In this document: in pieces, positions 31,351 through 40,301 of the stretch | Numbering within the stretch: the stretch's first letter is position 1 | How the letters are laid out: the number at the start of each line of letters is the position of its first letter | NCBI RefSeq assembly: GCF_012911865.1 | Contig: NZ_JAAXYH010000013.1 | Coordinates: forward strand, 46,732-110,731 | Length of the DNA stretch: 64,000 bases | DNA from: Shewanella salipaludis | GTDB taxonomy: Bacteria; Pseudomonadota; Gammaproteobacteria; Enterobacterales; Shewanellaceae | Direction of reading: 5' to 3' | Notes under the pieces: generated by a model | Database searches by the model: none | Seen by the model: the letters and a program-made list of their open reading frames with translations, nothing else | Told to the model about the DNA's origin: nothing | Program-made: the position numbers and the translations under genes

Positions 31351-33640
31351 GTTGCTTGGCCCTGTGGCTGGCATGCACCCTGATGTATTCCAGCTCACGC
31401 CTTATGTACTGCATGTCCGGCTTGTCGGTGGCGCCGCGATAGACCCGCAGGGCGACGAAACGCCCCATGGTGCGCGCCTGGCGGATGAAGTCGATTTGGG
31501 CCCGGGTTTCTCCCAGCTCACAGGCGGCGACTGACTTCAGGTGCAATCTGCCGCTGGATGGTTGTGACACTTGGATAAAGACTTCGAAGAAATCCATGTT
31601 GTCGCTGGCCTTCATCTGGCGGATAGGTTCGAGGAGCAGGCGTTTGAAGCCGCCATCCCTGAGCAGGGGGCCCAGGTTGAAGCTCTGTGTTGCCGCCGCA
31701 TCCGCGAACAGGGCACTCAGGCGAGCGCCTGGATTACCGACCCCGAGGCAGGCTATCTTGGCCGACTTCACGGTTTTTTCAACGAAGTAAGGCAAGGAGT
31801 GCAGCTCGCGCAACAGCAGGTTCTTCATGCCATCGGCCAGCTCTTTCGCCTCGGCGTGGCGTTCGACCAGCTGTTCCAGCTTATCCTTGTTGTGGGCAAG
31901 CAAGCGGTTCAGGAACTCTATGCCCACATGCGGTGTATGCCCCATGACGGCGTTGAGGTGCAATACCTGGCCGCGTTTGCGCTGCCTGACCAAACGGTAT
32001 GGCATCTGGCTCAAGTCTGTCTTGCCCGCCAGCGATTGCAAACCGGGGAAATTCAACAGCACGACTTGTTGTTTATCTTGCTTATCCAGTTGGGGAATTT
32101 TCTCCAGCTTGATCTGCAGCCCACGGCCCGAGATATCCTGGCTGATACCCGAGATCTCCTCTTGTCCCAAGTTGATCTTGACCTTGGTCTTGAAGGCAAA
32201 CCTGGATTCCTGGCGCCTTTCGCTGAACTCCATGGCTACCAGTTTAATGGGCTTGTCGGTGATTTTTGCCTGGCCGAAGCCCTTGAGGGCGTTGGCATCT
32301 GTATCGTATTGCCAGCCTTGGTAATGCTGCTGAGCCGCGGCGCTGCTCAGGTCCATCAACTGCAGCACATGGCTGAAGCCGGCCAGCTGTTGCTCCACCA
32401 AGGGAGAGTAGCGGTTGTCGTCGCCGGGCAAGATGGCAGGTTTGTAGCCTTTCTGGTGGCTGATCTCATGCTGCATGAGCTTGAATACCCGCCAGCTGGC
32501 CTTGGTCGAGCCGAAGCCCAAGAACAGGGCTAACCTGGATTGTCGCTTGAGCTCGGCCAGGCTCGCCGAATAGAAGAAGAGCTTGCCCTGGACCAGGTGG
32601 GTGAAACAGAAGAACAGGCTATGTTCGGCATTGTCCGGCTCGGCGAGCAGGGCAGTGAGCCTGGGCTGGGTCAGCATGCCGGGAAGCTGGCTGATGTTAT
32701 TTTCATCCTGAAAATAGTGCAGCAGTTGGCTGTTGTCCTGGCTGAGCAGCATGTGGCTCAGCACCGGGGCTGGGGCCGAGCCGGCGACAAACAGCGGCAG
32801 GTGGGGCAAGTGCGGCAGATAGTGACGTTCGAATCCCAGGCCAGTGGTGCTGAGCAACACATCGTTGATGTCGACCTTATACCTCAACTTATAGCTGAGG
32901 ATCACCTGTTCGAGCAGGTCGGATAGTGCCTGTGAGCCCCCTAGGCGTTTGAGTCGCATCCAGCTAAAGTCGTTGTCCGTCTCCAGTTCGACTATCTGAT
33001 ACTCTATCCCCTGTTGCAGATCCTGAAAATAATACTCTTCGCCCAGTTCCAACAACTTGATGCGTACCGGCTCACTGGCATCCACAACCACAGGATTTGG
33101 CAGCCGAATTCGGGCGCCGCCGACCGAGAGATCCAGGGTGACGCCGGCCACGGCCGGTTGCGAACCCTGTTGCAGTGAGATCTTGATGCTGTAGTTCATC
33201 CGCTGCTCGCAGCGATACAGGTAATTACCCAGCACGACGCCTGGTACCAGAAAGTTGTCTGCCTGGCTCTTGTCCAGCGCCTTGTCTTGTCTCTGGCGTT
33301 GGCGCCGCTCCTTATGGGCCTGGAGCACATGCTCGTATACCCCCAGGGTATACTTGTCGCGAAACAGTGACATGGCTTCGAGCAATGCGCTCTTGGCCGG
33401 GGCGTCGAGAAAATGCCTCAGCTGGCCCTGGCGGATCTCATCGCATGGCAGTTCGGACTTATCGCGCAGATCTATGATGCGGGTGCAGGGCGAGGCGAGA
33501 CGGTTCAACTCCATCTTGACCAGGAAACGGGTGGAGTTGGACTCGTCGAGCGTCAGCTGCTGAAATACCTCGTCAAAATCGGGTTCCATCAGCAGAGGTT
33601 TGAGTTGGGCTATTAAGGCGCTATGTTCTTCTAGGCTCAT
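31259..33640 (-). CDS. Large protein with two PilZ-like domains
   Basis: The 793-residue soluble protein has one PilZ-type segment near residues 148-240 (RMNYSIKISL ... LDLSVGGARIRLP). A second is near 445-560 (RRQESRFAFKTKVKIN ... DISGRGLQIKL). PilZ domains bind cyclic di-GMP through an RxxxR and a (D/N)xSxxG motif. The second domain has RRQESR and DISGRG, the first DLSVGG, so at least the second looks competent. The rest has no domain I recognise. It starts 101 bases from the divergent radA. Its 3' end is tandemly duplicated downstream. Confidence 0.85.
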   Translation of the reverse strand: MSLEEHSALIAQLKPLLMEPDFDEVFQQLTLDESNSTRFLVKMELNRLASPCTRIIDLRDKSELPCDEIRQGQLRHFLDAPAKSALLEAMSLFRDKYTLGVYEHVLQAHKERRQRQRQDKALDKSQADNFLVPGVVLGNYLYRCEQRMNYSIKISLQQGSQPAVAGVTLDLSVGGARIRLPNPVVVDASEPVRIKLLELGEEYYFQDLQQGIEYQIVELETDNDFSWMRLKRLGGSQALSDLLEQVILSYKLRYKVDINDVLLSTTGLGFERHYLPHLPHLPLFVAGSAPAPVLSHMLLSQDNSQLLHYFQDENNISQLPGMLTQPRLTALLAEPDNAEHSLFFCFTHLVQGKLFFYSASLAELKRQSRLALFLGFGSTKASWRVFKLMQHEISHQKGYKPAILPGDDNRYSPLVEQQLAGFSHVLQLMDLSSAAAQQHYQGWQYDTDANALKGFGQAKITDKPIKLVAMEFSERRQESRFAFKTKVKINLGQEEISGISQDISGRGLQIKLEKIPQLDKQDKQQVVLLNFPGLQSLAGKTDLSQMPYRLVRQRKRGQVLHLNAVMGHTPHVGIEFLNRLLAHNKDKLEQLVERHAEAKELADGMKNLLLRELHSLPYFVEKTVKSAKIACLGVGNPGARLSALFADAAATQSFNLGPLLRDGGFKRLLLEPIRQMKASDNMDFFEVFIQVSQPSSGRLHLKSVAACELGETRAQIDFIRQARTMGRFVALRVYRGATDKPDMQYIRRELEYIRVHASHRAKQLEQQLWHIIGVGELLDITQEVELRYPVLSS

Positions 33641-33741
33641 CTACAGGTTCTTTTATAATGCTTATTATGTATCTGGCTGTTAGTCTTATGTCGGCCGCAA
33701 TCCCGGCTACTTTATTGATTTTATATGAACCCCGATGAGTT

Positions 33742-35106
33742 ATGGCAAAAAATAAAACCGCGTATGTATGCAATGAGTGTGGACAAGACTTTCCCCGTTG
33801 GCAGGGACAGTGTAGTGCATGTAGTGAATGGAATACCATCACAGAAGTCAGGTTGGGTGCGATAAGCCCCGGGCGGGGCAGCAAATTTGCCGGTTATGCC
33901 GGTGCCGGCCCGAGTGCGGTACAGACACTGGATCAGATAGATCTCAACGAACTCCCCAGAATCGCCAGCTATTTCGGCGAGCTGGACCGGGTGCTCGGCG
34001 GCGGCATAGTGCCCGGCTCGGCCATCCTCATAGGCGGCCACCCTGGGGCGGGCAAGAGTACCCTCTTGCTGCAGACCCTATGCCAGTTGGCCGAGGTGAT
34101 GCCGGCCTTGTATGTGACGGGGGAAGAATCCTTGCAGCAGGTCGCCATGCGTGCCCACAGGTTGGGCCTGCCGACGACCCGCTTGCGCATGCTGTCCGAG
34201 ACCAGCGTCGAGCAGATTTGCGAGATAGCCCTGCAGGAACAGCCCAAGGTGATAGTGATCGACTCTATCCAGGTGATGCACATGAGTGATGTGCAATCCT
34301 CCCCCGGCAGCGTATCCCAGGTGCGCGAGTCCGCTTCCTTCCTGACCCGCTTCGCCAAGCAGCATGGCATAGCCGTCATCATGGTGGGTCATGTCACCAA
34401 GGACGGCAGCCTGGCCGGCCCCAAGGTGTTGGAGCACTGCATAGATTGTTCGGTGATGTTTGAGGGCGACAGCGACAGCCGTTACCGCACCCTGAGATCC
34501 CATAAGAACCGCTTCGGTGCCATCAACGAGCTGGGGGTGTTCGCCATGACGGAGCGCGGCCTGAAGGAAGTGGCCAACCCGTCGGCTATCTTCCTGTCCC
34601 GCGGCGACGAAGCGGCCTCCGGCTCCCTGGTGATGGTGGTGTGGGAAGGCACCAGGCCGCTGCTGGTGGAGCTGCAGGTGCTGGTGGATGATTCGGCGTT
34701 GGCCAATCCGCGGCGGGTCGCCGTCGGCATGGATGCCAACCGTTTGGCCATGTTGTTGGCGGTGATGCATCGCCACGGTGGCTTGCAGATGTCGGATCAG
34801 GACGTGTTCGTCAACGTGGTCGGTGGTGTCAAGGTCAGCGAGACCAGCGCCGATCTCACCCTGCTGCTGGCCATGGTGTCCAGCTTCAGGGGCGAGATAC
34901 TGCCGAGCGAGCTGGTGGCCTTCGGCGAGGTGGGCCTGTCCGGGGAAATTCGCCCCGTGCCCAACGGTCAGGAAAGATTGATCGAGGCGGCCAAGCATGG
35001 CTTCAAGCGGGCGATAGTGCCCAAGGCCAATGTGCCGAAGAAGTTTCCGCCGGGAATGCAGGTCATAGGAGTGACTAAGTTGTCCGAGGCGCTGGAGGCC
35101 ATCTGA
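33742..35106 (+). CDS. radA: DNA repair protein RadA
   Basis: RadA is a DnaB-type ATPase that drives branch migration in recombinational repair. The 454 residues show an N-terminal four-Cys zinc finger (CNECGQDFPRWQGQCSAC), Walker A GGHPGAGKST, the family motif KNRFG and a C-terminal Lon-protease-like domain without its catalytic Ser. All are intact. It is flanked by two PilZ genes, both on the opposite strand. Confidence 0.97.
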   Translation: MAKNKTAYVCNECGQDFPRWQGQCSACSEWNTITEVRLGAISPGRGSKFAGYAGAGPSAVQTLDQIDLNELPRIASYFGELDRVLGGGIVPGSAILIGGHPGAGKSTLLLQTLCQLAEVMPALYVTGEESLQQVAMRAHRLGLPTTRLRMLSETSVEQICEIALQEQPKVIVIDSIQVMHMSDVQSSPGSVSQVRESASFLTRFAKQHGIAVIMVGHVTKDGSLAGPKVLEHCIDCSVMFEGDSDSRYRTLRSHKNRFGAINELGVFAMTERGLKEVANPSAIFLSRGDEAASGSLVMVVWEGTRPLLVELQVLVDDSALANPRRVAVGMDANRLAMLLAVMHRHGGLQMSDQDVFVNVVGGVKVSETSADLTLLLAMVSSFRGEILPSELVAFGEVGLSGEIRPVPNGQERLIEAAKHGFKRAIVPKANVPKKFPPGMQVIGVTKLSEALEAI

Positions 35107-35151
35107 GCCTGGCCGTGACACCTGTCAGTAGAAGAGGCAAGGCCACGGCCG

Positions 35152-35532
35152 CTAGACGTAGGGCTCGGTGTCATGGCGCTGGACGAAGCGGAGCAACTCC
35201 CGGTTCAGCAGGGAGGCGTCGCCCAGGTTCAGTTCCATCATGCGCCGCAGATGTGAGATGCTGTCTATGTCTATATGGGTACACTTGAGCCCCAGCTGGC
35301 GCCTATCCCTATGGACCAGCAGGGTCTCCATCCGCACCTGGATATCCGAATCTGGCAAGCAAAGACTCAGCCACAGCACTTCATCGGGTTTGGGGTCGAA
35401 GTCTTGGGGTTCTTCGACCAGGGCGCCGTTGAGACTCAAATCCAGTATATGGGTGGGCCAGCTCCGCAGCTTCTGGTGCAGTTGTGCCGGTGCGGCAAAT
35501 AACACTCTCGAGAACATGCGCCTTTCATCCAT
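35152..35532 (-). CDS. Small PilZ-domain protein
   Basis: The 126-residue protein is a single PilZ domain: MDERRMFSRVLF at the N-terminus supplies the Arg pair, and LDLSLNGALVE supplies the second cyclic-di-GMP motif. Such stand-alone PilZ proteins act as effectors for motility, adhesion or polysaccharide systems, and the target here is unknown. It is convergent with radA, 45 bases apart, with no strong terminator between them. Confidence 0.85.
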   Translation of the reverse strand: MDERRMFSRVLFAAPAQLHQKLRSWPTHILDLSLNGALVEEPQDFDPKPDEVLWLSLCLPDSDIQVRMETLLVHRDRRQLGLKCTHIDIDSISHLRRMMELNLGDASLLNRELLRFVQRHDTEPYV

Positions 35533-35649
35533 AATGCTTCCTCAGGCGGCTCGGGATCGCCGCCAGTCTGGTCTCTTTGCTCTTGGCTTAGTGTAGTCCT
35601 TGTTGTCCCTTAAGCCCATTTCCCACGGATTTTCCCCGGCGATTGCCCT

Positions 35650-35900
35650 GGATTGCCCTAGACGGTATGGCGCCGCTCGGCTCTCTGTCATAGCTCATAG
35701 CTCATAGCTCATAGGGCAGAGCGCAGAAAGCCGCGGTCAAACTGGGCTCAGGTCAAACAGGGCTCAGGTCAACATTTAGTCGTCGGGGCATAGTCGGGCG
35801 GCAGCAAGATTTCGCATTCGCGATCAGAATCCAGTATGATCCGCGGCGCAGCCGAGGCTGGCGTACTCTACCCAAAGATAAAACATACCCAAAGATAAAA
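35650..35900. repeat. Cluster of short tandem duplications upstream of the permease
   Basis: The 408-base gap between the small PilZ gene and the permease holds no gene. It contains several independent short tandem repeats: GATTGCCCT twice (10-base period) near 35641-35660, TCATAGC/G four times (35688-35715), a 16-base unit GGTCAAAC(T/A)GGGCTCA twice plus a third partial copy (35735-35773), and TACCCAAAGATAAAA twice at 17-base spacing (35869-35883, 35886-35900). A possible -10 box TATGAT lies near 35834. No purine-regulator operator or riboswitch was seen. Confidence 0.85.
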
Positions 35901-35940
35901 ATTGCCTTGCTTCGAGCGAGCGCGTTAAAGGTATAACAAT

Positions 35941-37296
35941 ATGAAATCCGCATCTATCAGTTCAACCGCCTTACCCCCTAAGGCCCTGCTCGACAACTAT
36001 TTCAAGATTACGGCCAGGGGCAGTCATCTGCGCCAGGAAGTGATCGCCGGCCTGACGACGTTTCTCGCCATGGTGTATTCGGTGATAGTGGTGCCCAATA
36101 TGCTGGGCACGGCCGGATTCGATCCCGGAGCCGTGTTTATCGCCACCTGTCTCATCGCCGCCTTCGGCTCCTTGCTCATGGGGCTATGGGCCAATCTGCC
36201 CATGGCGATCGGCTGCGCCATCTCCCTGACCGCCTTCACCGCCTTCAGTCTGGTATTGGGCCAGCACATGTCTATTCCCGTGACCCTGGGGGCCATCTTC
36301 CTGATGGGCGTTTGCTTCACCCTGGTGAGTGTGACCGGCATACGTCAGTGGGTACTGACAAATCTGCCTGCGGGCATAGCCCATGGTACAGGCATAGGCA
36401 TAGGCCTGTTCCTGCTCCTGATCGCCACCAACAGCGTGCAGCTGATCGTCGCCAACGACGCTGGGCTGCCGGTCAAACTCGGTGACATCAACAGCCTGCC
36501 CGTGATAGCAACCGTGTTGGGCCTGGCGGCGACCATAGGGCTGGAGCGTCGCGGCGTGCCGGGCGGCATACTGCTGGTGATCATCCTCCTGTCCGTATTT
36601 GGCTTGGTGTTCGATCCAGCGGTCAAGTACCAGGGGCTGTTCGCCTGGCCGGATCTGGGCTCGGAACATTCGCTCATAGGCCAGCTGGATGTGATGGGGG
36701 CGCTCAATCCTGTGGTGCTGCCGATAGTGCTGGCACTGGTGATGACGGCCATTTTTGATGCCACAGGCACAATACGCGCCGTTGCCGGTCAGGCCGACTT
36801 GCTCGACGAGCAAGACAATATCATAGGCGGTGGCAAGGCCCTGACCTCTGACTCGGTCAGCAGCATGTTTGCCGGTGTGGTCGGTGGTGCTCCCGCCGCC
36901 GTCTACATAGAATCCGCGGCAGGCACGGCCGCCGGCGGCAAGACGGGCCTGACGGCGACCATAGTCGGGGTGTTGTTTTTGGTCATGATGTTCCTGGCCC
37001 CCTTGAGCTATCTGGTGCCTGCGTACGCGACCGCGCCGGCACTCATGTATGTGGGGCTGCTGATGTTGAGCAATGTGACCAAGCTGGATTTCAACGACAG
37101 GGTCGATGCCATGGCGGGCTTGACCTGCGCCGTGTTCATCATCCTCAGTTGCAACATAGTGACGGGCATCATGCTGGGGTTCGTGACTCTGGTGGTGGGG
37201 CGTCTCTGCAGCGGCGAGTGGCGTCGGCTGAAACCCGGGGTGCTGCTCATTACCCTGGGCCTGGTGTGCTTCTACATGGGCGGCTGGGCACTCTAA
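35941..37296 (+). CDS. NCS2-family purine permease (AzgA/PurP-like)
   Basis: The 451-residue protein has about 12-14 hydrophobic segments. It carries the AzgA-type signatures [15 protein letters not shown] near the start, [10 protein letters not shown], and [25 protein letters not shown] near residue 320. This group of proton symporters moves adenine, hypoxanthine or guanine into the cell; which base is used here cannot be read from sequence. It fits with the purine salvage genes earlier in the window but is 8 kb away from them. Confidence 0.88.
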   Translation: MKSASISSTALPPKALLDNYFKITARGSHLRQEVIAGLTTFLAMVYSVIVVPNMLGTAGFDPGAVFIATCLIAAFGSLLMGLWANLPMAIGCAISLTAFTAFSLVLGQHMSIPVTLGAIFLMGVCFTLVSVTGIRQWVLTNLPAGIAHGTGIGIGLFLLLIATNSVQLIVANDAGLPVKLGDINSLPVIATVLGLAATIGLERRGVPGGILLVIILLSVFGLVFDPAVKYQGLFAWPDLGSEHSLIGQLDVMGALNPVVLPIVLALVMTAIFDATGTIRAVAGQADLLDEQDNIIGGGKALTSDSVSSMFAGVVGGAPAAVYIESAAGTAAGGKTGLTATIVGVLFLVMMFLAPLSYLVPAYATAPALMYVGLLMLSNVTKLDFNDRVDAMAGLTCAVFIILSCNIVTGIMLGFVTLVVGRLCSGEWRRLKPGVLLITLGLVCFYMGGWAL

Positions 37297-37319
37297 TCGG
37301 GTACGAGTCGGAGTCACAT

Positions 37320-37343
37320 GCCTGGCCGGGGTAACGGCCAGGC
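37320..37343. terminator. Hairpin between convergent genes
   Basis: A perfect 8-bp stem GCCTGGCC/GGCCAGGC with an 8-base loop sits between the ends of the permease and the acyltransferase gene. There is no T run on either side, so it may be a weak bidirectional terminator. Confidence 0.45.
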
Positions 37344-37353
37344 GTGACGCCGT

Positions 37354-39114
37354 CTAGGCCAAGACTTCCGGCTCCTCGGTCGCCAGGTTCAGCTCCGCCA
37401 GATGACTGTCTATGTAGCGGCTGCGCTTCTTATGCTTGAGCTTGTGGGTATCCACCAACACCAGGCCATCGATACAATCGCCGAAATCGGCATCGACGCC
37501 GAAGGCCAGGAACTGTACCCCCTGTTCCTGGCATAACTCGCCGTATTGTTTGTAGAGGGTCGGCACCGCCGCCCCCATGCTGGCCAGCGTCTGCTTCAGT
37601 TGTTTGAAATTTTCCTGATAGTCCTCATCCTGGTACAGGGCATCCAGCTTGGCTTTTTGCGCCTCGGACAGGCCGAAGGGCGACATGGATTGAGCCAGTT
37701 GGGTTGGGGTGCCGAATTGGCGCTGGTAGAAATGCACCAGCATTTCGCGGGCACTGCCGGGCAGCTGGTTGCTGATGGACACGGGGCCGAACAGATAGCG
37801 ATACTCAGGATGTTTGCCCAGGAAGGCGCCTATGCCATACCAGAGGTAATCCAGGCTGCGTTTCCCCCAATACTTGGGCTGCACGAAGCTGCGTCCCAGC
37901 TCCAGGCCGCGCTCGAAGTAGGGGGCAAACTCGGCCGAATACTGGAACAGGGACTGGCTGTAGAGGGCATTGTCGCCCTGGAACTCATGCACCTTGGCCG
38001 CACTGGCGAAGCGGTAGGCACCGACTATCTCCAGCTCCCGGGGATCCCAGAGCACCAGGTGCTGGTAGTAAGGATCGTATTTATCCGTGTCGCGGCGCTT
38101 GCCCGTGCCTTCTCCCACGGCACGAAAGGCAATCTCCCTCAGCCTGCCTATCTCGCGCATTATGGGATTCCTGTCCTTATGCTGGTACAGGTAGATCAAC
38201 TTGTTGTCCTGGGTTTCCCCCAATAATTCACATTGCTGCAGTGCCGCCTGTAACTCGCTGCGAGCCTCGGGGTGGGCGATGGCGCTCTGGGTGGTGAACA
38301 GCGGCTTTCTGTCCTTGCCTATGCGGTACAGGTGGTTCTTCAGCAGGCCGACCTTGGTCTTGAGCGGAAAATCGACGCTGCGCACGGCTTCGCTGGGGAT
38401 CAGCTCGCCGATGCGGATAGGCATGTTGCGTTTGGCCTGTTTGAACATCTCCTTGACCAGCAGTAGGCTGGCCAAAGGCTTGTAGATCATCGAAGCGCCG
38501 TAGAAGGTGGCCGAGTTCTTGGCGTCGACGAACATGGGCAGCAGCGGCGCGTTGCAGGAAATGGCCAGCTTGAGGAAGCCGGATTGCCACTGGGTGTCCC
38601 TGACGCCGTTGGGGCGCAGCCTGGAGACTTCTCCCGAGGGGAAGATGAGCACAGCGCCTTCGTTGCGCAGATGCTGGCGGATCTTTTCCAGGTGTTGCTT
38701 GGGGGTGCCACCCGTCATGTTGCGCACCGGCAGCAGTATGGAGTGCAGCGGTGTCAATGCCATCAGCAGCTCGTTGGCCACCACCTTGATGTCGGGGCGG
38801 ATCTCGCTGATGAGTTTGATCAATGCCAGCGCATCCAGCGAGCCTATGGGGTGGTTGGCGAAGATGACGACCCTGCCGTCGCAGGGGATGTTTTCAATTT
38901 CGTTGTCCGGCACGGTAAAGCTGAAGTCGAAGCTGGTGAGCACCTGCTCGACGAAGTCGACCCCTTGCAGGTAGGAGAATTGATTGGCTATCTCGTTGCA
39001 TTGTTTCTCGTTGAGCAGGTAACGCAACATGGCCTTGGCCGGTTTGGCCAGCCAGGGTTTCTGGTTGATGCCGGGGAGGTTATCTTCGACGACTCTATCT
39101 ACGGTAAAAATCAT
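37354..39114 (-). CDS. OlsF-like fused acyltransferase (ornithine/amino-acid lipid synthesis)
   Basis: The 586-residue protein joins two acyltransferase domains. The N-terminal part (about 60-270) is PlsC-like, with ANHPIGSLDAL carrying the HP...D catalytic pair and FPSGEVSRL as a later block. The C-terminal part (about 300-500) resembles the OlsB/GNAT-type N-acyltransferase, for example LVLWDPRELEIVGAYRF and RSFVQPKYWGKRSLDYLWYGIGAFL. This order matches OlsF, reported to make ornithine lipids in Serratia and relatives. The amino-acid head group here is unproven. ATG 39114 with AAGG upstream is preferred over GTG 39123. The LpxH-like gene ends 16 bases upstream, so the two are likely one operon. 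Confidence 0.75.
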   Translation of the reverse strand: MIFTVDRVVEDNLPGINQKPWLAKPAKAMLRYLLNEKQCNEIANQFSYLQGVDFVEQVLTSFDFSFTVPDNEIENIPCDGRVVIFANHPIGSLDALALIKLISEIRPDIKVVANELLMALTPLHSILLPVRNMTGGTPKQHLEKIRQHLRNEGAVLIFPSGEVSRLRPNGVRDTQWQSGFLKLAISCNAPLLPMFVDAKNSATFYGASMIYKPLASLLLVKEMFKQAKRNMPIRIGELIPSEAVRSVDFPLKTKVGLLKNHLYRIGKDRKPLFTTQSAIAHPEARSELQAALQQCELLGETQDNKLIYLYQHKDRNPIMREIGRLREIAFRAVGEGTGKRRDTDKYDPYYQHLVLWDPRELEIVGAYRFASAAKVHEFQGDNALYSQSLFQYSAEFAPYFERGLELGRSFVQPKYWGKRSLDYLWYGIGAFLGKHPEYRYLFGPVSISNQLPGSAREMLVHFYQRQFGTPTQLAQSMSPFGLSEAQKAKLDALYQDEDYQENFKQLKQTLASMGAAVPTLYKQYGELCQEQGVQFLAFGVDADFGDCIDGLVLVDTHKLKHKKRSRYIDSHLAELNLATEEPEVLA

Positions 39115-39130
39115 GGGGTCCACCTTAGGT

Positions 39131-40069
39131 TCAGGCTACTTCTTCTTGTGTTGAGGTCGCCTGGGTAGGCATGCTTTTGTGGTCATGGGGGGCGGCGCAT
39201 GGTGCGGCCAGAGTGATGGCCGAGACGATGCGGGTGGTGCCTATGGCTTCGTCCCAGCGCAGCAGTTGCAGCTCCCCCTGGTTGGTTTCGGCCAGCAGGG
39301 TGCAGTTTTCTATCCAGTCACCGTCGTTGGCATAGATGAGTTCTTGTTGCAGCGACAACTCGGGCTGGTGGATATGGCCACAGATCACCCCATCGACCCC
39401 CTGGCGCCTGGCATAGTCCACCACCGCCTGGCGATAGCGCCTGATGGCCTCCTGTGCCTTGCCGACCCTGAGTTTGATGTAGCTGGCCAGCGACCAGTAG
39501 GGGTAGCCCAAGGGGCCCCGGACCTGATGCAGCTTGCGGTTGAGGAATAACAGCAAATCGTAGAGGTGATCGCCCAGACGGGCGTAGAAGCGGCCGACAC
39601 AGACCTGGGAGTCGAATTGATCGCCATGCACCATGAGCAACTGCTTGCCGCCCGAGGTCAGGTGGATATATTCCCGCGCCAGGGCTATGTCCCACAGCTT
39701 GAGATCTGCGTAGGGCTTGAGCAATTCATCGTGGTTGCCGGGAACATAGAGGATGCGGGTGCCGCTGCTTGCCAGTTGCAACAGCCTTTGCAGCACCTGG
39801 TTATGACTTTCCGGCCAGTAGATGCGGCGTTTCAGCGCCCAGAAGTCTATGATGTCGCCCACCAGATAGATGTGTTTCGCCTGGGTTTGCGCCAGCAATT
39901 GCAGCAGGAATTCGGCCTTACAGTCTTTGCAGCCCAGATGGATGTCGGATAGCCAGAGGGCATGATAATGGCTGGTCTTGCTGCCTGGGGCGTGACCCGC
40001 GCCTGCGTCCTGTCGCTGCGCTTTGGGGGGGAATAAGGCCGTTGGATCTTGGGTCCGGGCTAATGTCAT
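39131..40069 (-). CDS. LpxH-family metallophosphoesterase
   Basis: The 312-residue protein contains the calcineurin-like metal-binding set: LSDIHLG, GDIIDFW, PGNHDE, VHGDQFD and ICGHIHQPE. The closest group is the LpxH-like UDP-2,3-diacylglucosamine diphosphatases, but extensions at both ends (about 38 and 40 residues) and linkage to a lipid acyltransferase make a distinct phospholipid-related role possible. It is the upstream gene of a probable two-gene operon with the OlsF-like gene. Confidence 0.8.
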   Translation of the reverse strand: MTLARTQDPTALFPPKAQRQDAGAGHAPGSKTSHYHALWLSDIHLGCKDCKAEFLLQLLAQTQAKHIYLVGDIIDFWALKRRIYWPESHNQVLQRLLQLASSGTRILYVPGNHDELLKPYADLKLWDIALAREYIHLTSGGKQLLMVHGDQFDSQVCVGRFYARLGDHLYDLLLFLNRKLHQVRGPLGYPYWSLASYIKLRVGKAQEAIRRYRQAVVDYARRQGVDGVICGHIHQPELSLQQELIYANDGDWIENCTLLAETNQGELQLLRWDEAIGTTRIVSAITLAAPCAAPHDHKSMPTQATSTQEEVA

Positions 40070-40265
40070 CTGTGATCACCTGAGCTAAGGTTTCTGGCTC
40101 AAGAGTAGGCATGGGGCTTGACCGATTGATGACAGCAAGATGACGTCTGAATGACATGGAAGGGCGATGACTGCGGCACTGAAGCGCCAGCCGGCCGGCG
40201 CTGCGGCCAAGGGGATGGCGGGGAGGAGGCCCAGGTATGGCCGATGGCCATACCTGGGATCAAGG

Positions 40266-40301
40266 CTAGAAAATCAGGTGCGAACGCTAGAAAATCAGGT
40301 G
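40266..40301 (-). repeat. 21-base tandem duplication at the yjiH stop codon
   Basis: CTAGAAAATCAGGTG occurs at 40266-40280 and 40287-40301 (21-base period). The second copy is the end of the yjiH coding region (HLIF and stop, reverse strand). The first repeats these codons and the stop just downstream. Confidence 0.92.

Noticed and set aside
34078..35121. 347-codon frame antisense to radA
   Set aside because: RadA motifs are intact on the plus strand; the antisense product is low-complexity His/Gln-rich.
35535..35940. Purine riboswitch upstream of the permease
   Set aside because: No three-way-junction pattern or conserved core was seen; the region is made of short tandem repeats.
36184..37317. 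377-codon frame antisense to the purine permease
   Set aside because: His/Gln-rich composition typical of a shadow frame; the permease on the other strand is clear.
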